31,387 nucleotides of DNA from a virus. How positions within the stretch are numbered: position 1 is the stretch's first letter; every line of letters starts with the position of its first letter. The stretch spans positions 1,070 through 32,456 of the IMG/VR virus record IMGVR_UViG_3300030060_000325. One strand, given 5' to 3'. Below the pieces are notes generated by a model. The model was not told the DNA's origin, did no database searches, and was given only the letters and a program-made list of their open reading frames with translations. This document shows positions 1 to 5,817 of this stretch, one piece after another. Both the position numbers and the translations under genes were made by a program.

Positions 1-131
1 CTAAACAATTTGGTCAGCTATTGGGCGTATCAGAAAGAGCAATTTTCTACTATGAACACGGGCAGAGAAAGATACCCAAGCCAGTGCAGCTTCTAGTGCT
101 GCTGTATAAAAAATACGCAGTTGTAGAATAG
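1..131 (+). CDS. Small XRE-type helix-turn-helix protein, 5' end cut by the window edge
   Basis: The frame opening at base 3 reads KQFGQLLGVSERAIFYYEHG, then a RKIPKP stretch and a short tail, and stops at 129-131. The 'QFGxLLGVSxR..YYExGxRxIP' pattern is the recognition-helix half of an XRE/Cro-type DNA-binding domain. The start codon is missing here, but the last seven bases of the window (ATGCAGA) supply it in frame if the ends are joined. That would give a protein of about 45 residues starting MQTKQFGQLL. A terminator-like hairpin follows at 173-199. The likely role is a small transcriptional regulator ending the plus-strand early operon. Target unknown. Confidence 0.7.
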   Translation, partial: KQFGQLLGVSERAIFYYEHGQRKIPKPVQLLVLLYKKYAVVE

Positions 132-172
132 CAGAGAAAGATCAATGCCGCACGGCAAAACAGCAATGCTTT

Positions 173-199
173 GCAATGATGTAGAGTATTGCTTTTTTT
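173..199 (+). terminator. Candidate intrinsic terminator after the HTH gene
   Basis: GCAAT (173-177) pairs with ATTGC (188-192) across a 10-base loop, followed directly by seven T (193-199). The stem is only 5 bp, but it lies 42 bases after the HTH stop codon and has a clean U tract. It would end plus-strand transcription before the convergent minus-strand genes. Confidence 0.45.
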
Positions 200-228
200 A
201 TTTATAAAAAAGAGGAAGAGAAAGGGAG

Positions 229-259
229 CATTGCCTTGCAGTTCTGCCGCATGGCAATG
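229..259. repeat. Nested inverted repeat (candidate terminator or structured element)
   Basis: CATTGCC (229-235) pairs perfectly with GGCAATG (253-259). Inside it GCAG (238-241) pairs with CTGC (244-247) around a TT loop. The element lies 19 bases past the end of the minus-strand resolvase gene, and reading leftward it is followed by a pyrimidine-rich run. It could terminate the minus-strand operon. The CAATG/CATTG words also occur at 143, 164 and 174 and in the control region near 30430-30544. Confidence 0.45.
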
Positions 260-277
260 TAAAGAGAAATCTAAATA

Positions 278-691
278 TCATATATTTTCGACTTCGCCTA
301 GCCCCTGTTCAGATAATTTTTCACGGATGATATACCAAAGATCTGAGAGAGAGAGGGTGCAAGTTATGCCTGTATAATCAAACTCCTTGTTGATAACTGA
401 CAGAGAAATGACGGCTCTTGGTTCTTGATAGTCATACTTATACACAAGCACAGGCTCATTATCCCCAGCCTGTTCACAGGCTTGCGTCCACCAGTCTTTC
501 TTATGGGTCCAGCCGCCACGATTAGCATAAGCTTTACACTCAATAGCAAAGCCAGGTATTATAATATCTGACTGCCCCTTTGTTTGATATTGAGAAAGGT
601 TACGCTTCGGCTTGAACCCTAAGTGCTGGTCTATCTCATTGCATAGCCAGCGTTCAAATGCTGCACCTTTATCCCTGCTTTTCTTTCCCAT
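278..691 (-). CDS. PD-(D/E)XK nuclease, Holliday-junction-resolvase-like
   Basis: A 137-aa protein with the order expected of small resolvase/VRR-type PD-(D/E)XK nucleases: KSRDKGAAFERW with Glu13, then Q-TKGQSD with Asp42, then AIECK with Glu51 and Lys53, then a conserved-looking WWTQACEQAGDNEPVLVYK. Glu13, Asp42 and Glu51-x-Lys53 would bind the metal. The ATG at 691 overlaps the methyltransferase stop by one base (TAATG) and has AGGTGG upstream. A GTG three codons earlier is possible but less likely. The expected role is to resolve branched DNA from recombination or replication before packaging. It is the last gene of a four-gene minus operon led by the repressor. Family assignment is by motif only, so another PD-(D/E)XK endonuclease remains possible. 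Confidence 0.65.
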   Translation of the reverse strand: MGKKSRDKGAAFERWLCNEIDQHLGFKPKRNLSQYQTKGQSDIIIPGFAIECKAYANRGGWTHKKDWWTQACEQAGDNEPVLVYKYDYQEPRAVISLSVINKEFDYTGITCTLSLSDLWYIIREKLSEQGLGEVENI

Positions 692-1338
692 TATAGCCAC
701 CTCAGTTTAGTATCTGTATTGCCCTGTTGCCATATATACCACGCAAAAGCTATGAAACCTGTTGATCCTTCTGGCTGTTCTTCATCACCACGCCACATTG
801 TAAGGCGTTCAGAAAAAACATGAACCCTTGCTGGCGGTTGCCTGTTGTATATCTCAGCCCTGCGCTGCTTGCCTTCCAAAAAGGCTAGCCTTAACAGCAT
901 TGCAAAGTAATCAATATCCATATCAAGGCACTTGATAATAAACTCATTTGCAAGTTTATAAGGTGGGTTGGTTACAATCGCAGGGGCAAGGGGCTTTGTC
1001 TCCATCAAAAAATCTACGCCAGACTCGCCATACCCAAAGTCGTTAAGGTCTGTAGATATAACATTGTGATTGTTGGCGATTAGAGGCTTGCTGATAGCCC
1101 CATCACCGCAAGCTGGCTCCCAGATATCCTTTGGTAGCTTCTCAGCGTTTATGAGGGCTTCTACCGCCTCTGGTGGCGTAGGATAGAAATCATCCTTTTG
1201 TCTGGTCAAAACACCATACCCATTGTAGCCATGATGACCGCATAATAAAGTAAACTTCCAGCCAGTAGGCACAGGGTTATCTTTATGCGAGTAGCGACAA
1301 AGGATCGGAAACTTACTCTCATTTGATTGCTCCTGCAT
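691..1338 (-). CDS. DNA N6-adenine methyltransferase
   Basis: A 215-aa protein with DFYPTPPEAV before the SAM-binding motif I (WEPACGDGAI, residues about 73-82), an acidic motif II region (STDLND, Asp97) and catalytic motif IV NPPY (124-127). These are hallmarks of phage Dam-like adenine methyltransferases, which protect DNA from host restriction or alter replication and transcription signals. The recognition site cannot be read from the sequence. The start is uncertain: 1338 overlaps the zinc-protein gene by 20 bases and has a poor Shine-Dalgarno, while a longer form from 1392 would overlap much more. It is the third gene in the repressor operon, coupled to the resolvase by TAATG. Confidence 0.8.
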   Translation of the reverse strand: MQEQSNESKFPILCRYSHKDNPVPTGWKFTLLCGHHGYNGYGVLTRQKDDFYPTPPEAVEALINAEKLPKDIWEPACGDGAISKPLIANNHNVISTDLNDFGYGESGVDFLMETKPLAPAIVTNPPYKLANEFIIKCLDMDIDYFAMLLRLAFLEGKQRRAEIYNRQPPARVHVFSERLTMWRGDEEQPEGSTGFIAFAWYIWQQGNTDTKLRWL

Positions 1339-1507
1339 TGTTAATCTGCTCCAATGTTTCTTGATCTTTAACAGGTTCTTTGCCTGTGCCATCGCAGTCC
1401 CAGCAAGTGTCTGGCACTACATCACCGCCTGTCGGGTCAAAGCAGTTACGAACATAAACCCAGCCTTTACCTTCGCACTTCATGCAATCAGTCTGTAAAG
1501 AAGTCAT
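1319..1507 (-). CDS. Small DnaJ-like zinc-finger protein
   Basis: About 62 residues with two CxxCxGxG-type knuckles: CMKCEGKG near residues 8-15 and CWDCDGTG near 35-42. This is the pattern of one DnaJ central-domain zinc site without the J domain. ATG 1507 overlaps the last 20 bases of the repressor gene. A start 18 bases upstream at 1525 and an internal Met are alternatives. Such stand-alone proteins are common in phage early regions, where they may bind nucleic acid or protein, but no specific role is known to me. The position between repressor and methyltransferase suggests co-transcription. Confidence 0.6.
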   Translation of the reverse strand: MTSLQTDCMKCEGKGWVYVRNCFDPTGGDVVPDTCWDCDGTGKEPVKDQETLEQINNAGAIK

Positions 1508-1676
1508 CGGCCCGTACCTTTCCATCTGTAGCCCTAAAGATAATTTGCATCACCTTCAGGCTTGGTTGTCTCTCACCCTTAACTATCCGGCTAATTGATG
1601 AAACAGACAAGCCTGTACGTTTTGCAAACTGTGTCTGCGTCATCCCATGTTGTTTTATAAATTGATCTAGCTTCAT
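1488..1676 (-). CDS. Cro/CI-like XRE transcriptional repressor
   Basis: A 62-aa protein that is nearly all one XRE helix-turn-helix: MTQTQFAKRTGLSVSSISRI (helices 2-3), then VKGERQPSLKVMQIIFRATDGKV. The length fits a Cro-sized repressor with no separate dimerisation or protease-sensitive domain. It is divergent from the exonuclease operon, with 83 bases between the start codons. There is no Shine-Dalgarno before ATG 1676, and the best promoter places the transcript start at the ATG itself, so the mRNA may be leaderless, as for lambda cI from pRM. The dyad at 1698-1712 overlapping the -35 is its probable operator, giving autoregulation and control of the exonuclease operon. Confidence 0.8.
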   Translation of the reverse strand: MKLDQFIKQHGMTQTQFAKRTGLSVSSISRIVKGERQPSLKVMQIIFRATDGKVRADDFFTD

Positions 1677-1683
1677 AAAATTA

Positions 1684-1712
1684 TGTTAAATTAATTCTTG
1701 ACTACTTGTCAA
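1684..1712 (-). promoter_or_regulatory. Sigma70-like promoter for the repressor operon
   Basis: On the minus strand TTGACA (1712-1707) is followed by a 17-base spacer and TTAACA (1689-1684). The predicted transcript start, about 7 bases further on, falls at 1676-1677, which is the repressor ATG. That is consistent with the missing ribosome-binding site. Confidence 0.6.
1698..1712. promoter_or_regulatory. Candidate repressor operator dyad
   Basis: TTGAC-TACTT-GTCAA is a perfect 5-bp inverted repeat with a 5-base centre. It covers the minus-strand -35 box and the TTGTCA that may act as the plus-strand -35. Its place between a Cro-like gene and the divergent recombination operon makes it the natural operator candidate. 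It is short, so chance cannot be excluded. Confidence 0.5.
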
Positions 1713-1735
1713 AACATAATTACTTCTATCATTAT
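1706..1735 (+). promoter_or_regulatory. Possible promoter for the recombination operon
   Basis: TTGTCA (1706-1711), an 18-base spacer and CATTAT (1730-1735) form a modest sigma70-like match. The exonuclease ATG is 25 bases past the -10, leaving a short leader that contains TTAGGA. It overlaps the dyad, so repression there would block it. Confidence 0.4.
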
Positions 1736-1759
1736 CTTACACATTTAGGAATAAATGAC

Positions 1760-2617
1760 ATGAAATTAGCATACGATAGTGCAACGGGTGCAACCCGTCC
1801 AAAATATGAAAGGGTGCTTGATCTCTGGCTTAGAGATCAGGGCATCCGTTTGCCTATGGCTGCACGGCCTTGGGCTGGTATCTGTGTGCAGCATGGGGCT
1901 GACCTAGCTCTTGGGCTTGCAGACTTTAACGAACTGCTAGGGCAACAAGAGCCTGTGCCTATGGCTGAAGCAGTGCGTAGTGCAATGGCAAAGTATGATG
2001 AATACGAGCCACGCAAATGGGATGAAGGTAAAGACGCAGAGGAATATGAAGCGTTCAGAGAACACATCCCAGAGATGATTGCTCAAGCGGTTGCGGCAGT
2101 CAAAGATTGTTTTTCAAAAGCAAACCTTATTGAAGGTGAGTATCAGCGTTGGATGGACGTTGATGGATTAGACCACCGCATTATGCTTTATCAGGATTAC
2201 AGTGCTGGCGGTATGCAAGCAGATCTTAAATGCTCACTGCCGCTACGCAATCCCCCTAAAAAAGATGGCACAAGAAGCTGGCGCATCCCAAAGCCAAAGA
2301 CTGAACCGTCTTGGCAACAGGCAATGCAACAGGCAGTGTATTGGAAGGCCACAGGCCAAGAACCATCACTGCTGTTTGTTACAGCTTCCGGCTATCACAT
2401 AGCTAATAAAGAGAATTGTCAGGCACTCACAGAAGAAAGTCTGGAGCTTGCCTACAATGATGCAGTCCGTTCATGGAAGACTACACAGAACCTGGTACGG
2501 GCTGCAAACGGCAACTGGCGGCGTCTTGCTGGTCTGGTACAGCCAGACTTTGTTGAGATAGCACAGCGTCACGGGCCAGATATAGTGAAACTCGCAAGAC
2601 AACTATGGAGAGATTAA
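1760..2617 (+). CDS. RecB/YqaJ-like phage exonuclease
   Basis: A 285-aa protein with RecB-family nuclease motifs in order: a histidine in CVQHGADLALG (His45), Asp135 in DVDGLDHR, D-x-K at ADLKC (Asp155, Lys157), and QxxxY in QQAVYW (Gln190-Tyr194). These proteins degrade one strand of DNA ends to give single strands for an annealing protein. ATG 1760 is chosen because the upstream in-frame TTG (1706) lies in the control region, and TTAGGA precedes 1760. The probable annealing protein and an SSB-like protein lie downstream in the same operon, which supports a Red-like recombination module. The next gene starts immediately after the stop codon. Confidence 0.8.
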   Translation: MKLAYDSATGATRPKYERVLDLWLRDQGIRLPMAARPWAGICVQHGADLALGLADFNELLGQQEPVPMAEAVRSAMAKYDEYEPRKWDEGKDAEEYEAFREHIPEMIAQAVAAVKDCFSKANLIEGEYQRWMDVDGLDHRIMLYQDYSAGGMQADLKCSLPLRNPPKKDGTRSWRIPKPKTEPSWQQAMQQAVYWKATGQEPSLLFVTASGYHIANKENCQALTEESLELAYNDAVRSWKTTQNLVRAANGNWRRLAGLVQPDFVEIAQRHGPDIVKLARQLWRD

Positions 2618-2890
2618 ATGTTTGAAATGTTGTGGGGAAAACTCAAGGGCGTGAAAGAAGGTAGGCAGATACCTTACCCTATGGATCGCCATCCATCTAT
2701 GGCAGAGGCAAGACAGATAGCATACAGCATGGATGTAAATGACTATGTTATTTGTCCAGACAGGAAGCAAGCTCTACGCATCTACGGCTTCATTAAGAGG
2801 CACAGGAAAGGCAAAGAGCAAGGTGATGTTATGACACGCTCTGTCATGCACAATGGCAAAGAGGCAATCAAGGTATGGAGAATCAGATGA
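2618..2890 (+). CDS. Hypothetical protein, 90 aa
   Basis: Starts right after the exonuclease stop (TAA ATG), so it is translationally linked to it. The protein is basic, with a central segment AEARQIAYSMDVNDYVICPD and a lysine/arginine-rich RIYGFIKRHRKGKEQG, then a C-terminal stretch ending AIKVWRIR. This resembles small phage DNA-associated proteins in composition, but I recognise no family. Context suggests a recombination or replication accessory function. No transmembrane segment or signal peptide is seen. Confidence 0.6.
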   Translation: MFEMLWGKLKGVKEGRQIPYPMDRHPSMAEARQIAYSMDVNDYVICPDRKQALRIYGFIKRHRKGKEQGDVMTRSVMHNGKEAIKVWRIR

Positions 2891-3219
2891 ATGACCTATT
2901 CGACACACCAGCCTACAAGCTGGTCAGGCGTGATGACCCAGACACCAGCCACGATGCTGCTGAGTCATTGCCCGTCAGTGATATGGAAAAGATTGTTGCT
3001 GATACTATCGCAAAGTTTGGGGCGACAGGCGCAATCTCCGATCAGATAGTAGATGCCCTGCCGCATTTGCGTTATAGCACAATCACTGCGAGATACAAGC
3101 AGTTGAAGGAGAAGGGCATCATCTGTGTAGATGACAGAAAGCTGAAGGCCGAATCAGGTAGGCAACAGCACATTATGTGGCACAAAAACTTTTATAAGGG
3201 AGAATCAAATGACAGATAA
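2887..3219 (+). CDS. Winged-helix DNA-binding protein, probable
   Basis: A 110-aa protein beginning MNDLFDTPAYKLVRRDDPDT, then SHDAAESLP. The middle contains a probable winged helix: KIVADTIAKFGATGAISDQI, DALPHLRYSTITARYKQLKEK, GIICV, ending with an SGRQQHIMW strand. Phage proteins with 'DPDTSxxAAE ... G..T..EI ... SGR' are common and usually annotated as DNA-binding helix-turn-helix proteins. ATG 2887 is chosen because GGAG lies 6 bases upstream and it overlaps the previous stop as ATGA. An ATG at 2875 is also in frame. Likely a transcription or replication accessory protein. Confidence 0.65.
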   Translation: MNDLFDTPAYKLVRRDDPDTSHDAAESLPVSDMEKIVADTIAKFGATGAISDQIVDALPHLRYSTITARYKQLKEKGIICVDDRKLKAESGRQQHIMWHKNFYKGESNDR

Positions 3220-3805
3220 AAATAAGGAAATTTTTAGGCACATTGATGTGTACATTGAGTACAGCAACGCTGTAGTTCCTAATTTTGATGTCCGTGGCAA
3301 GCCGGACTTGCTTGCTTGGGATGAGGCAATGGAATCTCATCAGCCAAACAAAGAGCCGTTAGCTAGAATTTATCAGAAAGATATTGCTGAAGTTTGTGAA
3401 GAAGCAATAACGAAACATTTTGCAGATGTTGATCTGAATGAGGCTTATGAAAGTGATGATGTCAGTATTGAGTTTGATGAAGTCTACGATACTGAAGACG
3501 ATGGGCCAACTTTAAAATGGTATTGGGCAGACATCGTGCAAGAAGCGTACTGCTACGAAAATAATCTGAGCCAAGTTGATTATTATGGGAAAGATTTTGA
3601 GTGGGGTAATGAGGAAAAATTACATAAGCAAGTTCCTACAATATCTGACTTCATTCATTTTATTGAAGAAGAAGCTTCATCTCATGTCAGGTACTACGAA
3701 AAGGGAAATCATAGCGATTATTTCCCTATTAAATATCGTTTGGACAACCTTAGAAAAATGATGGAGTTGGCTGAAAAATTATATGGAGATAATTGGTATG
3801 ACTGA
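3209..3805 (+). CDS. Hypothetical acidic protein, 198 aa
   Basis: Overlaps the previous gene by 11 bases and has GGGAG just before ATG 3209. The protein is strongly acidic, with clusters such as ESDDVSIEFDEVYDTEDDGP near the middle, and rich in Tyr and Trp. I recognise no family. Acidic early phage proteins sometimes mimic DNA to inhibit host nucleases or restriction systems. That is only a possibility here, resting on charge and position beside the recombination genes. Soluble, with no signal peptide or membrane segment visible. Confidence 0.6.
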   Translation: MTDKNKEIFRHIDVYIEYSNAVVPNFDVRGKPDLLAWDEAMESHQPNKEPLARIYQKDIAEVCEEAITKHFADVDLNEAYESDDVSIEFDEVYDTEDDGPTLKWYWADIVQEAYCYENNLSQVDYYGKDFEWGNEEKLHKQVPTISDFIHFIEEEASSHVRYYEKGNHSDYFPIKYRLDNLRKMMELAEKLYGDNWYD

Positions 3806-3950
3806 GCAAGAAATGGAAATACATCAACGCATTGATGTTATGGGTGATCGCATAGAGAAGTTGGAAAAGGATGTGGATGATCACATGAGAGCATTTACAT
3901 CTGCAATGATACTGATTGCTGACTTGTTGGAGAAAAAGAATGAGCAATAA
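3798..3950 (+). CDS. Small helical protein, 50 aa
   Basis: ATG 3798 overlaps the end of the previous gene and the stop is at 3948-3950. The frame reads MTEQEMEIHQRIDVMGDRIE, then KLEKDVDDHM and a hydrophobic MILIADLLEKKNEQ end. Heptad-like spacing of Ile, Val, Met and Leu suggests a short coiled coil. The last 11 bases overlap the start of the annealing-protein gene, whose Shine-Dalgarno GGAG lies inside this gene. This tight packing supports it as a real gene. Function unknown. Confidence 0.55.
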   Translation: MTEQEMEIHQRIDVMGDRIEKLEKDVDDHMRAFTSAMILIADLLEKKNEQ

Positions 3951-4611
3951 ATTTAGTGACGTCATGGACTTTGTGCATGAGTTAAACAAAACTCATGGCG
4001 TGAAGCAACGTGGCGGTAAAATGTACACACAGGTTGTACATCGAATGGAAGCGTTTAGGCGGTTCTATGGTACTGAGTATGGCGTGGACACACAGATCCT
4101 TGTTGATGATGGGCAGCGTGTAGTTGTCAAAGCTACAATCACAAACTCTGATGGCATCGTGGTAGGCTCTGGCATGGCTGAAGAGATAAGAGGTCAGGGT
4201 CATGTCAACCAGACATCAGCTTTAGAAAACTGTGAGACATCCGCTGTAGGCCGTGCGCTTGCATCCATTGGCCTAGCTGGTGGTGAATACGCATCTGCCA
4301 ATGAGATGGACGGTGTAGGCCGTAAGCGTGAGGCACAGGCAGAAGCAGAGAATAAGCCTGTGGTTGACCCAGAACGTCCTGTGCCAGCCAAGCGTGATGA
4401 CGATCCAGAGGTACGTAAGACGCAAGACTTTTTTGGTGAGGTAAACAAGAAGGTGGGTGAAGTCAACGATAAGTCTAAATTCATCGCTTGGTGCAACACT
4501 GATTATGTCAAGGACGGTATTGCTCACATGAAGCAGCATAACCCTGACTTGGCGAAAATGGCTGTAGATAGAATACAGCTACGCATGAAACAGCTTAAAG
4601 GAGAAGCCTAA
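3940..4611 (+). CDS. Probable single-strand annealing protein (ERF-like)
   Basis: A 223-aa protein. The N-terminal half ends in a conserved-looking QTSALENCETSAVGRALASI (residues 91-110), followed by GLAGGEYASANEM. This is the kind of 'ENxETSAxGRALA' block found in phage proteins of the ERF/Rad52-like annealing group. The C-terminal part is a charged linker (PVPAKRDDDPEVRK) and a helical tail. Lying between an exonuclease and an SSB-like protein, it is the expected partner that anneals resected strands. ATG 3940 has GGAG seven bases upstream. An in-frame TTG at 3916 is less likely. The family call is from motif and context, so an unrelated ssDNA-binding protein is the main alternative. Confidence 0.6.
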   Translation: MSNKFSDVMDFVHELNKTHGVKQRGGKMYTQVVHRMEAFRRFYGTEYGVDTQILVDDGQRVVVKATITNSDGIVVGSGMAEEIRGQGHVNQTSALENCETSAVGRALASIGLAGGEYASANEMDGVGRKREAQAEAENKPVVDPERPVPAKRDDDPEVRKTQDFFGEVNKKVGEVNDKSKFIAWCNTDYVKDGIAHMKQHNPDLAKMAVDRIQLRMKQLKGEA

Positions 4612-4946
4612 TGGCAAAGCAGTATATTAAAATGTGCAACATCAAGATGTGGGAAAACGATGGTGATTCAAAGCGTGGGCTGTACAGCAACAGCAAGTGG
4701 ACACCATATCGTGATGGCTCTCCGGCTGACGTTACATTCCGTGCCGGATGCACATACTCCGTTGCCGCATTTCAAAATGATGATGGCACAATTAACATTG
4801 CCATATCTGAAGTCAGGGATTACCAGGCTAAAGATAATATTGCTGACGGCATATCGCAGGGCGGTCTAAAGCCAGTGGGGGATGCTATCAATCAGCGTTA
4901 CCAGCCAGCAGTAAAGGAAACAGACGATGATGACATCCCGTTTTAA
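4611..4946 (+). CDS. SSB-like single-stranded DNA-binding protein
   Basis: A 111-aa protein ending ETDDDDIPF. An acidic tail closing with Asp-Asp-Ile-Pro-Phe is the signature C-terminus of bacterial and phage SSBs, which use it to recruit replication and repair enzymes. The body has aromatic residues suited to ssDNA stacking (MWENDG, KWTPYRDG, YSVAAFQND), and I expect a small OB-like fold, though this is not proven. It is coupled to the upstream annealing-protein gene by TAATG. A role in coating phage ssDNA and bringing in host replication proteins fits the lack of a phage polymerase. Confidence 0.7.
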   Translation: MAKQYIKMCNIKMWENDGDSKRGLYSNSKWTPYRDGSPADVTFRAGCTYSVAAFQNDDGTINIAISEVRDYQAKDNIADGISQGGLKPVGDAINQRYQPAVKETDDDDIPF

Positions 4947-5136
4947 TGCTGAAGGTAAGCTGCTTTACACAGCTAAAGAAGCTTGTGAGATCCTGTTTGG
5001 CACTGCAAGCAAAACGAAACTTAACCTGTTGTACAGGATGCTGAAGGCAGGGGATATAGAGGCAGAACGTGCAGGGAATACATGGCTTATTCCTCGCAGG
5101 GTTCTGGTGGAGCTACATGGAAAAGACAATCTGTGA
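4927..5136 (+). CDS. Excisionase/MerR-like helix-turn-helix protein
   Basis: A 69-aa protein: LLYTAKEACEILFG, then KTKLNLLYRMLKAGDIEAER, then AGNTWLIPRRVLVELHG. This is the 'T..EAa.iL.....vy.li..G.i.a.r.G..w.IP...l' pattern of MerR/excisionase-family winged HTH proteins (helix_17 type). ATG 4927 or ATG 4930 can start it, and both overlap the SSB gene. No integrase is seen in the window, so it is more likely a transcription or replication regulator than a true excisionase. The stop overlaps the start of the next frame as TGATG. Confidence 0.65.
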   Translation: MMTSRFNAEGKLLYTAKEACEILFGTASKTKLNLLYRMLKAGDIEAERAGNTWLIPRRVLVELHGKDNL

Positions 5137-5290
5137 TGACTGCGAAAAAGAAGCAGCGAAACAAGTCAAACATGGTTACTTCTGCAAGGACTGTGCAGTG
5201 CGGGTATTGCGGCAAGACCCACAACGTGATGAGTGGGGAATGGGTGTACAACGGAAACCAGATTCCTCTATGTCACTCTGGGGTTTCTGA
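5117..5290 (+). CDS. Small four-cysteine zinc-ribbon-like protein, 57 aa
   Basis: The frame reads MEKTICDDCEKEAAKQVKHG, then YFCKDCAVRV, giving CxxC-x14-CxxC in the first half, a typical treble-clef or ribbon zinc site. The second half (RQDPQRDEWGMGVQRKPDSS) is featureless. It starts inside the HTH gene, and its stop overlaps the ATG at 5290 as TGATG, which supports it as a coupled gene. A second zinc-type frame (5136-5336) overlaps it out of phase by +1. Either both are genes, or this is the front half of one zinc protein split by a frameshift. Confidence 0.5.
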   Translation: MEKTICDDCEKEAAKQVKHGYFCKDCAVRVLRQDPQRDEWGMGVQRKPDSSMSLWGF

Positions 5291-5336
5291 TGGCTGTTGT
5301 TTCACTAAGCACCGTCAAGACAGAGAAATGGAATGA
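5136..5336 (+). CDS. Zinc-finger-like protein overlapping in another frame, up to 66 aa
   Basis: Starts at ATG 5136 (TGATG with the upstream stop) or at ATG 5172. The recognisable part is in the second half: VQCGYCGKTHNVMSGEWVYN, then QIPLCHSGVSDGCCFTKHR, a CxxC...C...CC arrangement. The first half (TAKKKQRNKSNMV) is basic, low in complexity, and looks like the shadow of the other frame. Its best-looking region therefore begins where the 5117 frame stops looking like protein. It may be a separate gene from 5172, or the back half of a frameshifted protein. Confidence 0.5.
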   Translation: MTAKKKQRNKSNMVTSARTVQCGYCGKTHNVMSGEWVYNGNQIPLCHSGVSDGCCFTKHRQDREME

Positions 5337-5550
5337 GGCGAGGGTTCACGCTGATGCTTACTATCGCTTCCTTGTTGTCTCTGGTTGGGGTATGTACCGA
5401 ATCGGTGAGGCTCATGGGATTGAGCCTTACTACCCCAAAGGAAAGGGGATGCTGCCGGATGGCACAATGGCTAGGGGTGTATGGACTGAGGAGTATATGA
5501 TAGACCAACTCACCCAGTATCTTTACAACGGTGGAGAGTTTGTAATCTAA
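5290..5550 (+). CDS. Hypothetical protein, 86 aa
   Basis: Last gene of the plus-strand operon. From ATG 5290 it reads MAVVSLSTVKTEKWNEARVH, then ADAYYRFLVVSGWGMYRIGE and AHGIEPYYPKGKGML, ending YLYNGGEFVI. It is aromatic-rich and soluble, and I recognise no family. The start is supported by TGATG overlap with the 5117 frame. Several upstream in-frame codons exist, but the region before 5290 looks like shadow sequence. A strong terminator follows 3 bases after the stop. Confidence 0.6.
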   Translation: MAVVSLSTVKTEKWNEARVHADAYYRFLVVSGWGMYRIGEAHGIEPYYPKGKGMLPDGTMARGVWTEEYMIDQLTQYLYNGGEFVI

Positions 5551-5553
5551 GAA

Positions 5554-5590
5554 AAGGGGGCGTAACAGCCCCCTTACCCTACTTTTTTTT
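5554..5590 (+). terminator. Intrinsic terminator between convergent operons
   Basis: AAGGGGGC (5554-5561) and GCCCCCTT (5568-5575) form a perfect 8-bp GC-rich stem with the 6-base loop GTAACA. A run of eight T lies at 5583-5590. It ends the early plus-strand operon. The stem is symmetrical, so it may also stop late minus-strand transcripts, although the minus-strand U tract is poor. Confidence 0.85.
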
Positions 5591-5689
5591 CTTTGGCTTC
5601 TTACCAGCTTTCTTCATAGATATTGCTGTAGCCGCTTGCTTCTTCATCTTGGCAGACTTCATGCCGCCACCTGATCTTTTTCCGTACAT
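5579..5689 (-). CDS. Very basic mini-protein, 36 aa
   Basis: ATG 5689 follows the upstream stop as TAATG, and the frame reads MYGKRSGGGMKSAKMKKQAA, ending in AGKKPKKKK. About 40 percent Lys plus Arg and no acidic residue. The purine-rich GGAAGAAGTA before the ATG is made of the lysine codons that end the upstream gene. Last gene of the late minus-strand block, with the convergent terminator just beyond. Composition suggests nucleic-acid binding. The function is unknown, and such proteins are easily missed because of their size. Confidence 0.55.
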   Translation of the reverse strand: MYGKRSGGGMKSAKMKKQAATAISMKKAGKKPKKKK

Positions 5690-5817
5690 TACTTCTTCCC
5701 CTTCTTTTTAGATGCTATGATTCGCTTTTGTAGTGCTGCTGGCAAAGTCTTTTGTTTTGCCGTCAGCATACCGTTGCCGTTCTTGTTCATACCTTTCTTC
5801 ATCTTTTTCCCAGGCAT
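5689..5817 (-). CDS. Very basic mini-protein, 42 aa
   Basis: Reads MPGKKMKKGMNKNGNGMLTA, then KQKTLPAALQKRIIASKKKG, ending KK. Joined to the genes on each side by TAATG overlaps. The Leu-Pro-Ala-Ala-Leu-Gln-Lys-Arg-Ile-Ile segment could form a short amphipathic helix between two lysine-rich ends. No family is recognised. Like its neighbours it has no acidic residue and could bind DNA, RNA or an acidic partner. Confidence 0.55.
   Translation of the reverse strand: MPGKKMKKGMNKNGNGMLTAKQKTLPAALQKRIIASKKKGKK

Noticed and set aside
189-377. A 62-codon plus-strand frame overlapping the resolvase-like gene.
   Set aside because: Its first part runs through the terminator T tract and hairpins, the protein is low in complexity, and it is antisense to a clear gene.
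1664-1691. TTATGTTAAAT (1681-1691) equals the XerD-binding arm of bacterial dif sites, which integrase-less phages use to enter chromosomes.
   Set aside because: The required XerC arm six bases further left (gatctagcttc) does not resemble the conserved arm, and the bases double as the repressor -10 region. A chance match in AT-rich DNA is more likely.
4927-5136. An excisionase-like HTH could imply a lysogeny module.
   Set aside because: There is no integrase or attachment site in the window, and MerR/excisionase-type HTH proteins commonly serve as plain regulators.
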